Source of the DNA: JACVRW01 sp963728495
GTDB lineage: Bacteria > Actinomycetota > Thermoleophilia > Solirubrobacterales > Thermoleophilaceae
Direction: 5' to 3'
Length of the DNA: 64,000 bases
Assembly (NCBI GenBank): GCA_963728495.1
Contig: CAVSKI010000005.1
Coordinates: 1 to 64,000, forward strand
Positions 20,071-28,407 of this stretch are shown one piece after another; position 1 is the stretch's first letter; every line of letters begins with the position of its first letter. The notes under the pieces are model-generated. The model saw only the letters and a program-made list of their open reading frames with translations, was not told the DNA's origin and made no database searches. The position numbers and the translations under genes were made by a program.

Positions 20071-20949
20071 ATGAGGAGGATCGCCGGCGCAGGGGTCACC
20101 GTCGCCGTATTCATGCTTGCCGCATTGCCCGCAGGCGCCGCCGCCAAGGCGACGGTGCTTCCGAGCACGGTGGGCGGCGCAGCCAACGTGCCCGCGGGCG
20201 GCGCCAGGTCGCTCACGCTCACCTGCCCCGGTACCGCCGTAGCCCTGCACGCCGCCCCGGTCCGCCTGCCGAGCGGCGTGAGAGTGACGAATTCCGGACC
20301 GAGCGACAATGTGCGTCGCTGGACACTGCGGTTCGGCTCTGTCGCACGCGCCAGCCGCAGGGTCAGCGCGACGCTGCGCTGCGTGCGGCTGGACCTGCCC
20401 AACGGCGTGACCGACGTCACGGTGCGGGTCAGCAGCGACAACCGGCCCAGCGTGCGCGTGGCGGCCGGCTCGACCGTGAATCTCTCGCTTCGCTGCCCGT
20501 CCGGCTATATCCCCACCGGGCAGGGGGTCGGCGTGAGCACCCGCGCGGTCAAGCTGGTCGCCGCCGTACCGAACGGCCGCGGCTGGGCGTTCCGGTTCGA
20601 GAACAACGGGGGCTCGATGGCCAGGGCGAACGCCTCGATCCGCTGCCTTCAGCGGGTGGCCTCCGGGCTTCGGGGCGGCGCGCGGACGCGCCTGGCCTTC
20701 GGTGTGAAGCGCGTGGCCTACAACGGCCCAGTTCGCTCGGGCAAGAGCCGCTCCATCAGCGGCAGCTGCGCTCGCGGCCGCTTCAGCGTGAGCACGGGCC
20801 TCTCGCTCGACTCGGGCGACGACATCTCGCTGTTGCGCAGCTACCCCTTCGGCAGCCGCGACGGAACGTGGTTCTTCAGCAACCGCGGGGCGCCCGAACC
20901 GGTGACGAGCTACCTGCTCTGCCTCTCGCGCGGCTCGCGCTTTCGCTGA
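20071..20949 (+). CDS. Secreted protein with repeated Cys-β modules, unknown function
   Basis: 292 residues from ATG 20071. The signal peptide MRRIAGAGVTVAVFMLAALP ends in AGAAA. The mature part repeats a ~90-residue unit in which a strand with 'LTLTCPGT', 'LSLRCPSGY' or 'SISGSCARG' is followed later by a second cysteine strand ('ATLRCVR', 'ASIRCLQ', 'YLLCLSR'). That gives three Cys pairs, so three disulphide-linked β domains are likely after export. I do not recognise the family. It is transcribed divergently from the amidohydrolase, with ~100 nt between starts. Confidence 0.6.
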   Translation: MRRIAGAGVTVAVFMLAALPAGAAAKATVLPSTVGGAANVPAGGARSLTLTCPGTAVALHAAPVRLPSGVRVTNSGPSDNVRRWTLRFGSVARASRRVSATLRCVRLDLPNGVTDVTVRVSSDNRPSVRVAAGSTVNLSLRCPSGYIPTGQGVGVSTRAVKLVAAVPNGRGWAFRFENNGGSMARANASIRCLQRVASGLRGGARTRLAFGVKRVAYNGPVRSGKSRSISGSCARGRFSVSTGLSLDSGDDISLLRSYPFGSRDGTWFFSNRGAPEPVTSYLLCLSRGSRFR

Positions 20950-20989
20950 GGCACGCGCGCCGCCAGTACGATCCCGGTAGGTCAGCCCG

Positions 20990-21946
20990 ATGAGCGTTCA
21001 TGCCTCTTTCATCGTCGACTTCTGGGAGGACCAGCTGGTCTCGAACAGCCGGCAGGGGGTGTTCCTGGTACTGGTCGGCTTCCTCGGCTCGTTTGGCTTC
21101 ATCCGCCTGAGCACACGCCTGATGCGAAGCCCGCGGGTGCCCTGGTGGCCGGGCAGCGTGGTGAGCGACAGCGGCGTGCACCTGCACCACCTGGTGTTCG
21201 GCATCATCCTGATGGGGATCTCGGGCACGCTCGGCTTCTGGTTCTTCGACTCGGGCATCTGGATGTACATCTCCGCCGTGCTGTTCGGCATCGGGATCGG
21301 CCTCACCATCGACGAGTTCGCGCTGTTCATCCACCTGGACGACGTCTACTGGTCCACGGAGGGGCGAACCTCGATCGACGCCACGGTGCTCGCGGTCGTG
21401 GCGATGATCTTGCTGCTGCTGGGCGTGGATCCGATCGGGTTGGACGCAGACAACGCGTTCGAGGTCGTGTTCAACACCGTCTTCGGCCTCAAGCCGGTCG
21501 TGTTCGACACGAGCAACGCGGCGGCCACGGTCGCCAGCGTCGCGATTCTGTTGACCGTGCTGGGGCTCGCCCTGGCCTGCTTCGCCAAGCAGCGCAACGT
21601 GCACGGCACGGTTGGCTTCTTTGCCACCCCCGTGGCGATCTACGGCGTGATGCGCCTGGCCAAGCCCAACTCGCCCTGGGCTCGGCGCTTCTACCGTGAG
21701 CGGGATCCGGACAAGCAGCGCAGAGCCGAGGAGCGGTTTCGGCCCGATCGGCGCACCGAGGAGTACAAGGAGCTGTTTCGGGACGCGGTCGGAGGCAGCA
21801 CGAGCGACGTGTATCAGGCAAGGCTCGCCCAGCGGGCGGCGCAGACCGAGGCCGCCGCGGGAGTGCGCGAGCGCGCCGAGCGCACCGTGGGCGCGGAGGC
21901 GGGCATGGCGCGGGCCCGGCTCGACCCCGACCAGCCCGCGAGCTGA
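20990..21946 (+). CDS. Polytopic membrane protein of unknown function
   Basis: 318 residues, ATG 20990, preceded by a TACGAT box and 'ggtagg'. Hydrophobic segments near residues 22-40, 70-90, 92-112, 130-150 and 180-200 suggest 5-6 membrane helices. Conserved-looking polar text lies in or beside the membrane: SGVHLHHLVFGIILMGISG and LTIDEFALFIHLDDVYW, with paired His and Asp residues reminiscent of a metal or lipid site. The C-terminal ~100 residues are charged and probably cytosolic (PWARRFYRERDPDKQRRAEE, AEAGMARARLD). It ends 3 nt before the acyl-CoA dehydrogenase GTG, so the two are probably co-transcribed. No function is assigned. Confidence 0.65.
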   Translation: MSVHASFIVDFWEDQLVSNSRQGVFLVLVGFLGSFGFIRLSTRLMRSPRVPWWPGSVVSDSGVHLHHLVFGIILMGISGTLGFWFFDSGIWMYISAVLFGIGIGLTIDEFALFIHLDDVYWSTEGRTSIDATVLAVVAMILLLLGVDPIGLDADNAFEVVFNTVFGLKPVVFDTSNAAATVASVAILLTVLGLALACFAKQRNVHGTVGFFATPVAIYGVMRLAKPNSPWARRFYRERDPDKQRRAEERFRPDRRTEEYKELFRDAVGGSTSDVYQARLAQRAAQTEAAAGVRERAERTVGAEAGMARARLDPDQPAS

Positions 21947-21949
21947 TCG

Positions 21950-23089
21950 GTGAACTTCGACCTGAGCGACGAGCAGCAGGCCATCCGCACCCTCGCGCGG
22001 GACTTCGCCACCGGCGAGGTCAGGCCGGTGGCCGAGGAGCTCGACCGGACCAAGAGCTTTCCCTACGAGATCGTCAGGAAGCTCGGGGAGCTCGGGCTGA
22101 TGGGCATCCCCTATCCCGAGGAGCACGGCGGTGGCGGCGCCGACAACCTCAGCTACGCGCTCGTGGTGGAGGAGCTCGCGCGCATCGACTCGAGCGTGGC
22201 GATCACGGTGGCGGCCCACACGAGCCTCGGCACCTGGCCGATCTATGCCTTCGGCTCCGAGGGCCAGAAGCGAGAATGGCTCCCGCGGATGTGCGCCGGG
22301 GAGACGCTGGGGGCGTTCGGGCTGACCGAGCCCGAGGCCGGCTCGGACGCCGGAAACACGCGCACGACCGCGACGCTCGACGACGACGGCCACTGGGTGA
22401 TCAACGGCTCCAAGCAGTTCATCACCAACAGCGGCACGGACATCTCGGGCTTCGTCACGATCACCGCCCGAACCGCTCGCGACGACGAGATCAGCAACAT
22501 CCTCGTTCCCAACGGCACTCCCGGCTACGAGATCGGGGAGCCCTACCGCAAGATGGGCTGGAACGCCTCGGACACGCGGCCGCTGAGCTTCGAGGACTGC
22601 CGCGTGCCGGGGGAGAACCTCGTCGGCCCGCGCGGCCAGGGCTTCAAGCAGTTCCTGCAGACGCTCGACGGCGGGCGCATCGGCGTGGCCGCGATGGGCC
22701 TCGGCCTGGCCCAGGGCGCGCTCGACGAGGCGCTGGCCTACGCGAAGGAGAGGATCGCCTTCGGAGCGCCGATCTCCTCCTACCAGGCCATTCAGGTCAA
22801 GCTCGCCGACCTGTCCACCGAGATCGAGGCCGCGCGCCTGCTCACCTACCGGGCCGCGCTGGAGAAGGACGCGGGGCGCAACTTCAGCCTCACCGCCGCC
22901 CAGGCCAAGCTGAAGACCGGGCGGCTGGCGGTGAGAGCGAGCGAGGAAGCCGTGCAGATCCACGGCGGCTACGGCTACATCGAGGAGTACCCGGTGTGCC
23001 GCTTCTACCGCGACGCCAAGGTCCTCACCATCGGCGAGGGCACCGACGAGGTGCAGCAGATGGTGATCGCGCGGGCGCTGGGCTGCTGA
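21950..23089 (+). CDS. Acyl-CoA dehydrogenase
   Basis: 379 residues, GTG start 3 nt after the previous stop. It follows the family end to end: helical N-terminus (FDLSDEQQAIRTLARDFATG), FAD/substrate loop GAFGLTEPEAGSDAGNTRTT, WVINGSKQFITNSGTDISGF, then the C-terminal helical bundle with FGAPISSYQAIQVKLADLST and the signature VQIHGGYGYIEEYPVCRFYR. The catalytic base is expected near IGEGTDEVQQMVIAR (Glu of GEGT), as in short/medium-chain enzymes. It oxidises an acyl-CoA to the 2-enoyl-CoA using FAD and passes electrons to ETF; chain-length preference is not readable. It is distinct from the second copy at 63600. Confidence 0.9.
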   Translation: MNFDLSDEQQAIRTLARDFATGEVRPVAEELDRTKSFPYEIVRKLGELGLMGIPYPEEHGGGGADNLSYALVVEELARIDSSVAITVAAHTSLGTWPIYAFGSEGQKREWLPRMCAGETLGAFGLTEPEAGSDAGNTRTTATLDDDGHWVINGSKQFITNSGTDISGFVTITARTARDDEISNILVPNGTPGYEIGEPYRKMGWNASDTRPLSFEDCRVPGENLVGPRGQGFKQFLQTLDGGRIGVAAMGLGLAQGALDEALAYAKERIAFGAPISSYQAIQVKLADLSTEIEAARLLTYRAALEKDAGRNFSLTAAQAKLKTGRLAVRASEEAVQIHGGYGYIEEYPVCRFYRDAKVLTIGEGTDEVQQMVIARALGC

Positions 23090-23092
23090 GGC

Positions 23093-23566
23093 TCAGTCGT
23101 CTTCAGGGAGGCGCTCGAGATCCGCGAGGTCCTGGCTGGCGCCGCGAGCTTGCTTCATGACCCTCAGGTGAGCGAGCGAACACACCCGGACCGGGACACC
23201 GAGCAGGTCTGCCTCCACGGCCGCGCTATCGAGTTCGGCGAATCTGGGAACGCCGGGTGCTCGCTGAACGATGTCGAGCGCTCCCTTGCCGGTGTCCAGC
23301 GTGATGCTCTCGCCGCGGGCCAAACGCTCGTTGTGCTCGCGCGGCACGAAGGCTGCGCCCCCGGCCAGCGGCAGGGTGGCGTCCATCGCAACAAGCGCGT
23401 TGCCCAATCGCCGCACGTTCTCGGGCGAGGGATCGGGCACGATGTCGACGTCCTCGGTGGCGCGTACATAGCCGTGAGCTCCCACGGCAACCCCGCCGAT
23501 GAGCACGAAGCGGACCTCGCCGTCGTGCAAGGCGGCCAGTAGCCCGCGCAGGTCGAGCGGGCTCAC
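23093..23566 (-). CDS. Nucleotidyltransferase-fold protein (MNT/AbiEii-like)
   Basis: 157 residues, GTG start overlapping the stop of the small upstream gene (GTGA). FVLIGGVAVGAHGYVRATED followed by VDIVPDPS gives the GG…D-x-D pattern of the minimal-nucleotidyltransferase superfamily. The C-terminal part contains DLLGVPVRVCSLAHLRVMKQ and ARGASQDLADLERL, as in AbiEii/DUF6036-type proteins. Relatives act as toxins or antitoxins that modify RNA or proteins with nucleotides. The partner gene and tight coupling fit a toxin-antitoxin arrangement, but that is inference. Confidence 0.65.
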   Translation of the reverse strand: MSPLDLRGLLAALHDGEVRFVLIGGVAVGAHGYVRATEDVDIVPDPSPENVRRLGNALVAMDATLPLAGGAAFVPREHNERLARGESITLDTGKGALDIVQRAPGVPRFAELDSAAVEADLLGVPVRVCSLAHLRVMKQARGASQDLADLERLPEDD

Positions 23567-23733
23567 CTCCGCTTAGCAGCCCCGGCTATCGAGGTCATCT
23601 GCTGGGAGAGGTGGTGAACCCGGGCCAGGCGCTCGCTCATCGTCAAATTCCGGTCGCGCTCCAGGCGCAGCCGGGCCGCCTGGTCCAGCTCCGCCGTCTG
23701 ACCGGTCGAAGGCCGTGTGCGCTTCCCATCCAT
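23563..23733 (-). CDS. Small helical protein upstream of the nucleotidyltransferase
   Basis: A 56-residue gene from ATG 23733 (MDGKRTRPSTGQTAELDQAA), continuing through RLRLERDRNLTMSERLARVH to SIAGAAKRR. Its TGA overlaps the GTG start of the nucleotidyltransferase. Composition is charged and helical, with no cysteine or membrane segment. Short genes in this position before AbiEii-like nucleotidyltransferases are often antitoxin or regulatory partners; I do not recognise a named family. The exact overlap is the main evidence that it is translated. Confidence 0.55.
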   Translation of the reverse strand: MDGKRTRPSTGQTAELDQAARLRLERDRNLTMSERLARVHHLSQQMTSIAGAAKRR

Positions 23734-23789
23734 TCTTCAACCTTACGCCCCGCCCCCGATACCGCGCTGAACGCTCATCCTGTTAAGGC

Positions 23790-25779
23790 ATGCCTTCTAG
23801 CGGGTATCCATCCTCCGTGGAACCCACGGACCCACGCATGGGGCGTCGGCTCGCCGCTGCCGCGCTCGCTCTGCTGGCCGTGGCCGCGGTCGCGCTCCTG
23901 ATCGTGCTGATCGGCGACAGCAGCCTGAGCAACCCGGTCCTCGTGGCCGTTCTCATCGCCGCCGCGCTCGCCGGCCTCGGCGCGTGGGCGAACGAGCGGG
24001 CGATGGCCAGGCGCCACGCCGCTCTCGACGAGAAGCGACGGGGCGACATGGCGGCCCGCGCCAAGGAGCTCGAGACCCAGGCCCACGAGAATGGCGGCGA
24101 CGTCGAGAGCCTTCGCGGGCAGGTCGAGGACCAGCGCGAGCACTTGAAAAAGGAGCGCCAGCTTCGTCTGCGTAGCGAGCGAGCCCGTCGCGCCGAGCGC
24201 GAGTGGGCGCAGGAGCTGCGCGAGCAGGTGGTGCGGATGTACCGCAGCAATGGTCACAGCGGCGACGTGCGCGAGCTGGTTCTGGAGGTTGCCGTTCAGC
24301 TCTCCGCCGCCGAGAAGGGTGTGCTGCTCTCCCAGCGCGACGGCGACGGCGACGGCAAGCTCGATCTCGTCTGCCAGCGCGGATTCGAGGACGATCCCGG
24401 CAGCAGCTCGCTCGCCCAGCGCTTTGCCGACACTGTGATCGAGCGTGACGAGATCATTCGCGAAGACTCACCCGGCGAGGGCGATGCGGCGGCCGACGAC
24501 GAGATCCAGAACCTCGTGGCCATCCCGGTCTACATGCTCGACGACTTCGAGGGCGTGATCATCTGCGCCAACCGCGAGGGCGGCTTCGAGGACCTCGACG
24601 ACGACGTTCTGCTCGCGCTGGGCGACCACGCCGGCGCGGTGCTCGAGAACCACAAGCTCCATGGCCAGGTGCGCTCCTCCTACCTCGCGATCGTGCGCAT
24701 GCTCGCCGACGCCATCGAGGCCAAGGACCCATTCGTGCGGGCGCACTCGGATGAGGTATCGGCATGCATGGAGGGGGTGGCTCGGCGACTCGATCTCGAT
24801 GCCCGGGCGAGCGAGAACCTCGTGTTCGCCGGCCTTCTGCGCGATGTGGGCAAGCTCGGCATCACCGATCGCGTACTGCTCAAGCCCGGGCCCCTCAATG
24901 CGGACGAGCGGAAGGTGGTCCAGCTGCATCCGCTGATCGGGGCGCGCATCGTCGAGCGCGTGCCCGGCCTCGCCGGCCTCGCGTCCGGCCATCCGCCACC
25001 ACCACGAGCACTGGGACGGCGGCGGCTACCCGGGCGGGCTCAGCGGCGACGAGATTCCCCTCGAGGCCCGGGTGCTCGGCGTGGCCGACACCTACTCGGC
25101 GCTCACCTCCACGCGCCCGTACCGCGAACCCGTGAGCCCCGAGCTCGCCTGCGAGGAGATACTGCGCTCGGCGGGCACACAGTTCGATCCGCACATCGCC
25201 GACCTGTTCGTGAAGGAGATGCGCCGCCGTGGACCCGACGAGGCCGACTACGGCACGCTGGCCGAATCGCTCGACGTTCCCGCCGTGCAGGCGCAGCGCG
25301 AGCGCGGCGAGCCGCTGCTGGGCCACGGTTCGATGGCGTCGACCGATCATGTGACGCTGCTGTTCTCGCACCGCTACCTGCAGGAGGCGGCGGACGCCGA
25401 GGCCAGTCGCGCGCAACGCCGCCAGCGGCCGTTCGCCGTGGTCATGGTGGAGCTGCTGACGCTGGCCGACATCAACCGGCGCGAGGGCTACGCGGCGGGC
25501 GACCGCGCCCTGCAGGAGCTCGGCCATGCCGTGGGCCGCGCGCTCGACGGCGTTGCCGCCACTCCCGGTCGCTACAGCGGCCGGCGGCTGGCCGTGGTGC
25601 TGCCCGGCACCGGTCACCAGCGCGCCAGCGCGGTGGCCGCCCGTGTGGCCGCGGGCTTCGACGGCACCCATCCTCCCATCCGTACCGCCGTGGCGGTCTG
25701 GCACAACGGCGACCACGGCGTCGACGTGCTTGCCCGGGCGCGGATGGCGCTCGACGCCGCCGCCACCATCGCCGACTAG
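23790..25779 (+). CDS. Membrane GAF/HD-GYP protein with degenerate GGDEF domain, one frameshift
   Basis: From ATG 23790 the protein has two N-terminal membrane helices (RRLAAAALALLAVAAVALLI, PVLVAVLIAAALAGLGAW), a coiled coil, and a GAF domain (~residues 150-295). An HD-GYP domain follows: FVRAHSDEVSACMEGVARRL, GLLRDVGKLGITDRVLLKPG, LHPLIGARIVERVPGL. The frame breaks near 24995 and resumes IRHHHEHWDGGGYPGGLSGD, EIPLEARVLGVADTYSALTS. The C-terminal domain is GGDEF-like, but its signature is degenerate (GRYSGRRLAVVLPGTG). The HD dyad reads RD instead of HD. c-di-GMP phosphodiesterase activity is the family role; here catalysis may be lost and the protein may act as a sensor. Length ~663 when repaired. 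Confidence 0.75.
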
Positions 25780-25802
25780 CGCGTATCTAGGGTCCGCCGC
25801 GC

Positions 25803-27105
25803 ATGAGGCGCACCTTCGCCCTGTGGCTTGTGCTGTTCGGCGTCTACGCGGCCACGCTGGGCCTCGACGCCGTCGGCGACTCCGACCACGGTGCTCGCGA
25901 GCGCGAGTACCTGATGGCGGTCGAGTCGCTGGTCGACGATCGAGACGTCGACGTTGACGCGGAGTACGCTGAGCGCGGGATCGGCTTTCCGCTCCTGCTC
26001 GTGCCCGCCTGGCTCGTGGGAGGCGAGGTCGCTATCGAGTTGTTCCTGGCGGCGATCGCGGCGCTGGCCGTGGCTCTGGGCTATCGGCTGGCGCGCTACG
26101 TGGTGCCCGACCCGTGGGCGCTGGGCGCCGCCGGCGCGGTGGGGCTGAGCCCGCCGTTTCTGGCTTACGGCAGCGCCGTCTATCCGGAGCTCAGCGCGGG
26201 CGCCGCGCTGGCCGGCGCCGCCCTGCTGACCATCCGCCTCGACGCGCGACCGGGCTGGCGCGCGGCGTTCGCCTGCTTCGCGCTGCTGGGCACGCTGCCC
26301 TGGCTGGGCGTGCAGTTCATCCCCGCCGGTCTCGTGATCGGCTTCTTCGCCGCCCGCGCGGTCTGGCGCGCGCGCAAGCGCACGCTCGCCTTCGGCGCGG
26401 TCGAGCTGTCGCTGTTCAGCCTGGCCGTATACGTGGGCCTCAACGAGGCGCTCTACGACGGTCCCACTCCCTACGCCGCCCTTGAAGAGAACGAGACCGC
26501 CACCGGGGCCTCCTCCCCCGGCGACTACCTCGCGCGGGCCTACCGCCTGGTGGCGCTCTTCATCGACCGCGAGTACGGGCTGCTGCGCTGGGCGCCGGTG
26601 TTCGCGCTGGCCTTCGCCGGGCTGTGGTGGCTGTGGCGCTCGCACCGCGACCGGCTGGCCCGCGCGGTGCCGCAGCTGCGCGAGATCGAGCTGACCGCGG
26701 ACCTGTGCGCCGCGGCGGTGGCCGCCCAGCTGGTGGTGGCCGCCTTCTTGGCGCCGACCATGTTCGGCTTCTGGTTTCCCGCGCGCCACGTGCTGGCGGC
26801 ACTGCCGCTGGCCATCCCGCTGGTGGCCTGGGGGCTACGCCACGCGCCGCGCGTGGGCAGCCTGCTGGCGGCTCTGACGCTGGCGGCGTCGGTGTGGCTC
26901 TACGTGGACGTGCGTTTCGGTGGAGGCTCGTTCGTGACCGAGCGCCCCGACGCGCCCTGGGGTCCGCTCGAGCGGCTGTTCCCGTCGTTCGAGGCCGACG
27001 CGGTGTGGCCGTTCTGGCTGGCGGGAGCGATCGCGCTTGGCGTTGGCCGCGCTGGTCGCCCGCGAGCTGCGCCGCTCGCAGCAGACGGCCGGTACGGTTC
27101 CCTGA
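25803..27105 (+). CDS. Polytopic membrane protein, GT-C glycosyltransferase-like, one frameshift
   Basis: Starts at ATG 25803 with helix FALWLVLFGVYAATLGLDAV. An acidic first loop follows (DAVGDSDHGAREREYLMAVE), as in GT-C/GT39-type glycosyltransferases that use polyprenyl-phosphate sugars. Around ten further membrane helices follow (e.g. VAIELFLAAIAALAVALGYR, LGAAGAVGLSPPFLAYGSAV, LTADLCAAAVAAQLVVAAFL). One extra base near 27042 shifts the frame; the repaired end reads LALAALVARELRRSQQTAGT and stops at 27105, giving ~434 residues. Donor and acceptor are unknown, and the GT-C assignment rests on topology and the acidic loop. Confidence 0.5.
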
Positions 27106-27106
27106 G

Positions 27107-27460
27107 TTGGCCGACGCGGACACATACCGGCGCCTGCTGGGGGCGCTGCCCGAGGTCGAGGAGGGCACGGGCCACGGCCGCCCGGCCTGGCGTGTGCGCG
27201 GCAAGTTCTTCGCCGGCCTGCGCGACAACGGGCAGACGGCGGTGGTGAAGGTCGAAAAGGGCGAGAAGCAGCTGCTGATGGAGGCCGAGCCGGAGATCTT
27301 CTTCGAGACCCCGCACTACGAGGGCTGGGGCTACTTCCTCGTGCACCTCAGCGAGATCGAGGAGGACGAGCTGGCCGAGGTGGTGGAGGACGCCTGGCGC
27401 CTGGCCGCGCCGAAGCGGCTCGTGAAGGCGCGCGACGAGGAGGCTACGCGCTCCCGATGA
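27107..27460 (+). CDS. MmcQ/YjbR-family protein
   Basis: About 117 residues from TTG 27107, 1 nt after the preceding stop in its repaired frame. DTYRRLLGALPEVEEGTGHG, then RPAWRVRGKFFAGLRDNGQT and LLMEAEPEIFFETPHYEGWG, followed by YFLVHLSEIEEDELAEVVED, match the small MmcQ/YjbR domain. That domain has a DNA-binding-like double-wing fold of unknown biochemical role. The TTG start is chosen because it gives the usual family N-terminus; upstream sequence in frame is shadow of the membrane-protein gene. The last 17 nt overlap the convergent VIT-family gene. Confidence 0.7.
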   Translation: MADADTYRRLLGALPEVEEGTGHGRPAWRVRGKFFAGLRDNGQTAVVKVEKGEKQLLMEAEPEIFFETPHYEGWGYFLVHLSEIEEDELAEVVEDAWRLAAPKRLVKARDEEATRSR

Positions 27461-27956
27461 TCACGCCGACGGCGGCCACCAGCGCCCCGCCCACGGTCAC
27501 CTGGATCAGCGAGCGGGTGAGCGACACCGACAGAAAGCGCCTGCGGATGTACGCAATCGCGAGCAGCTCGATCGACACCACCACATAGGCCACGGTCAGG
27601 GCCTGGTCGACGTCGGCGATCAGGAACGGCAGCGCGTGGAACGTGCCACCGGCGAAGGTGGCAAAGCCGGTGATGAGGCCGCGGCTGAGGCTCGTTCCCC
27701 GGCCCGTGAGCTCGCCGTCGTCGGACAGGCCCTCGGACATCCCCATCGAGATGGCCGCGCCGAGGGCGGCGGCCAGGCCCACCAGCAGCGCCTCGCGGGA
27801 GCCGGCCAGGTAGGCGGCGGCGAATATGGGCGCCAGGGTCGAAATGGTGCCGTCGATCAGCCCGATCAGGGCGGGCTGGATCACCTGGAGCAGCAGCTGG
27901 CGCTCGTCGGCGCCGCGCCAGCGGGTGATGACTTCGGCCGGAGTCACTCGACACAT
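27444..27956 (-). CDS. VIT/CCC1-family membrane protein
   Basis: 170 residues with ~5 membrane helices. QVIQPALIGLIDGTISTLAP and LAAALGAAISMGMSEGLSDD resemble the first helices of vacuolar iron transporter-like proteins (the 'GxxDG' and 'GAxSMxxxE' elements). SRGLITGFATFAGGTFHALP and LIQVTVGGALVAAVGVIIGS close the protein. Family members move Fe2+ or Mn2+ across membranes. The gene is divergent from a Fur-family regulator with only 32 nt between starts, which supports a metal-linked role. ATG 27956 has no ribosome binding site; GTG 27947 is an alternative. Confidence 0.7.
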   Translation of the reverse strand: MCRVTPAEVITRWRGADERQLLLQVIQPALIGLIDGTISTLAPIFAAAYLAGSREALLVGLAAALGAAISMGMSEGLSDDGELTGRGTSLSRGLITGFATFAGGTFHALPFLIADVDQALTVAYVVVSIELLAIAYIRRRFLSVSLTRSLIQVTVGGALVAAVGVIIGSA

Positions 27957-27978
27957 TATTGCAAGTCGTTTAGAATAA
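27956..27978. promoter_or_regulatory. Inverted-repeat operator between fur-like and VIT genes
   Basis: TTATTGCAA, five bases, then TTAGAATAA form a 9-5-9 imperfect inverted repeat (7 of 9 positions pair) in the 32-nt gap between the divergent genes. It overlaps the minus-strand start codon. Position, AT-richness in this GC-rich DNA and symmetry fit a Fur/Zur/PerR-type box, so the regulator likely controls itself and the transporter. Confidence 0.55.
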
Positions 27979-27988
27979 GGGTGCCCTA

Positions 27989-28405
27989 ATGACTGAGAGC
28001 GAGTTTCAGCAGCTTCTGCGCGAGCGCGGCCGCCGGGTGACCCCCCAGCGCATCCTCATCCACCGCGCGATCGGTGAGCTCGACCGTCACGCCAGCGCCG
28101 AGCAGGTGCTGGAGCGGGTATCGGAGCGACTGCCGAACGTCGGCCTCCCCACCGTCTACGCCACGCTCGAGCTCTTCGAGGAGCTCGGGACCGTGCGGCG
28201 CGTGTCCACCGGCGGGGGACCGACGCTCTGGGATCCGCGCACCGACGACCACGGCCACACGGTCTGCGAGCGCTGCGGCGCGGTCGAGGACCTCGATTCC
28301 GGCATCGACGGCGAGCGCGCCCTGCGAGCCGCCCGCCGCGGCGGATTCGAGGCCCGTTCGGCCGAGCTAGTGGTGAGCGGCCTCTGTGCGCGCTGCGCCG
28401 GCTGA
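27989..28405 (+). CDS. Fur-family metalloregulator
   Basis: 138 residues, ATG 27989 with 'aaggg' eight nt upstream. The N-terminal winged helix reads LLRERGRRVTPQRILIHRAI, HASAEQVLERVSERLPNVGL and PTVYATLELFEELGTVRRV, the Fur DNA-binding signature. The dimerisation half has DDHGHTVCERCGAVEDLDSG and VVSGLCARCAG: two CxxC pairs for structural zinc and a His-rich sensor segment. Whether it senses Fe, Zn, Mn or peroxide cannot be decided from sequence. Its neighbour is a VIT-type metal transporter sharing the same operator region. Confidence 0.85.
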   Translation: MTESEFQQLLRERGRRVTPQRILIHRAIGELDRHASAEQVLERVSERLPNVGLPTVYATLELFEELGTVRRVSTGGGPTLWDPRTDDHGHTVCERCGAVEDLDSGIDGERALRAARRGGFEARSAELVVSGLCARCAG

Positions 28406-28407
28406 GG

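Noticed and set aside
20876..22963. 695-codon open frame on the minus strand
   Set aside because: It lies antisense to the membrane protein and acyl-CoA dehydrogenase, which have clear family motifs. Its composition is that of a high-GC shadow frame.
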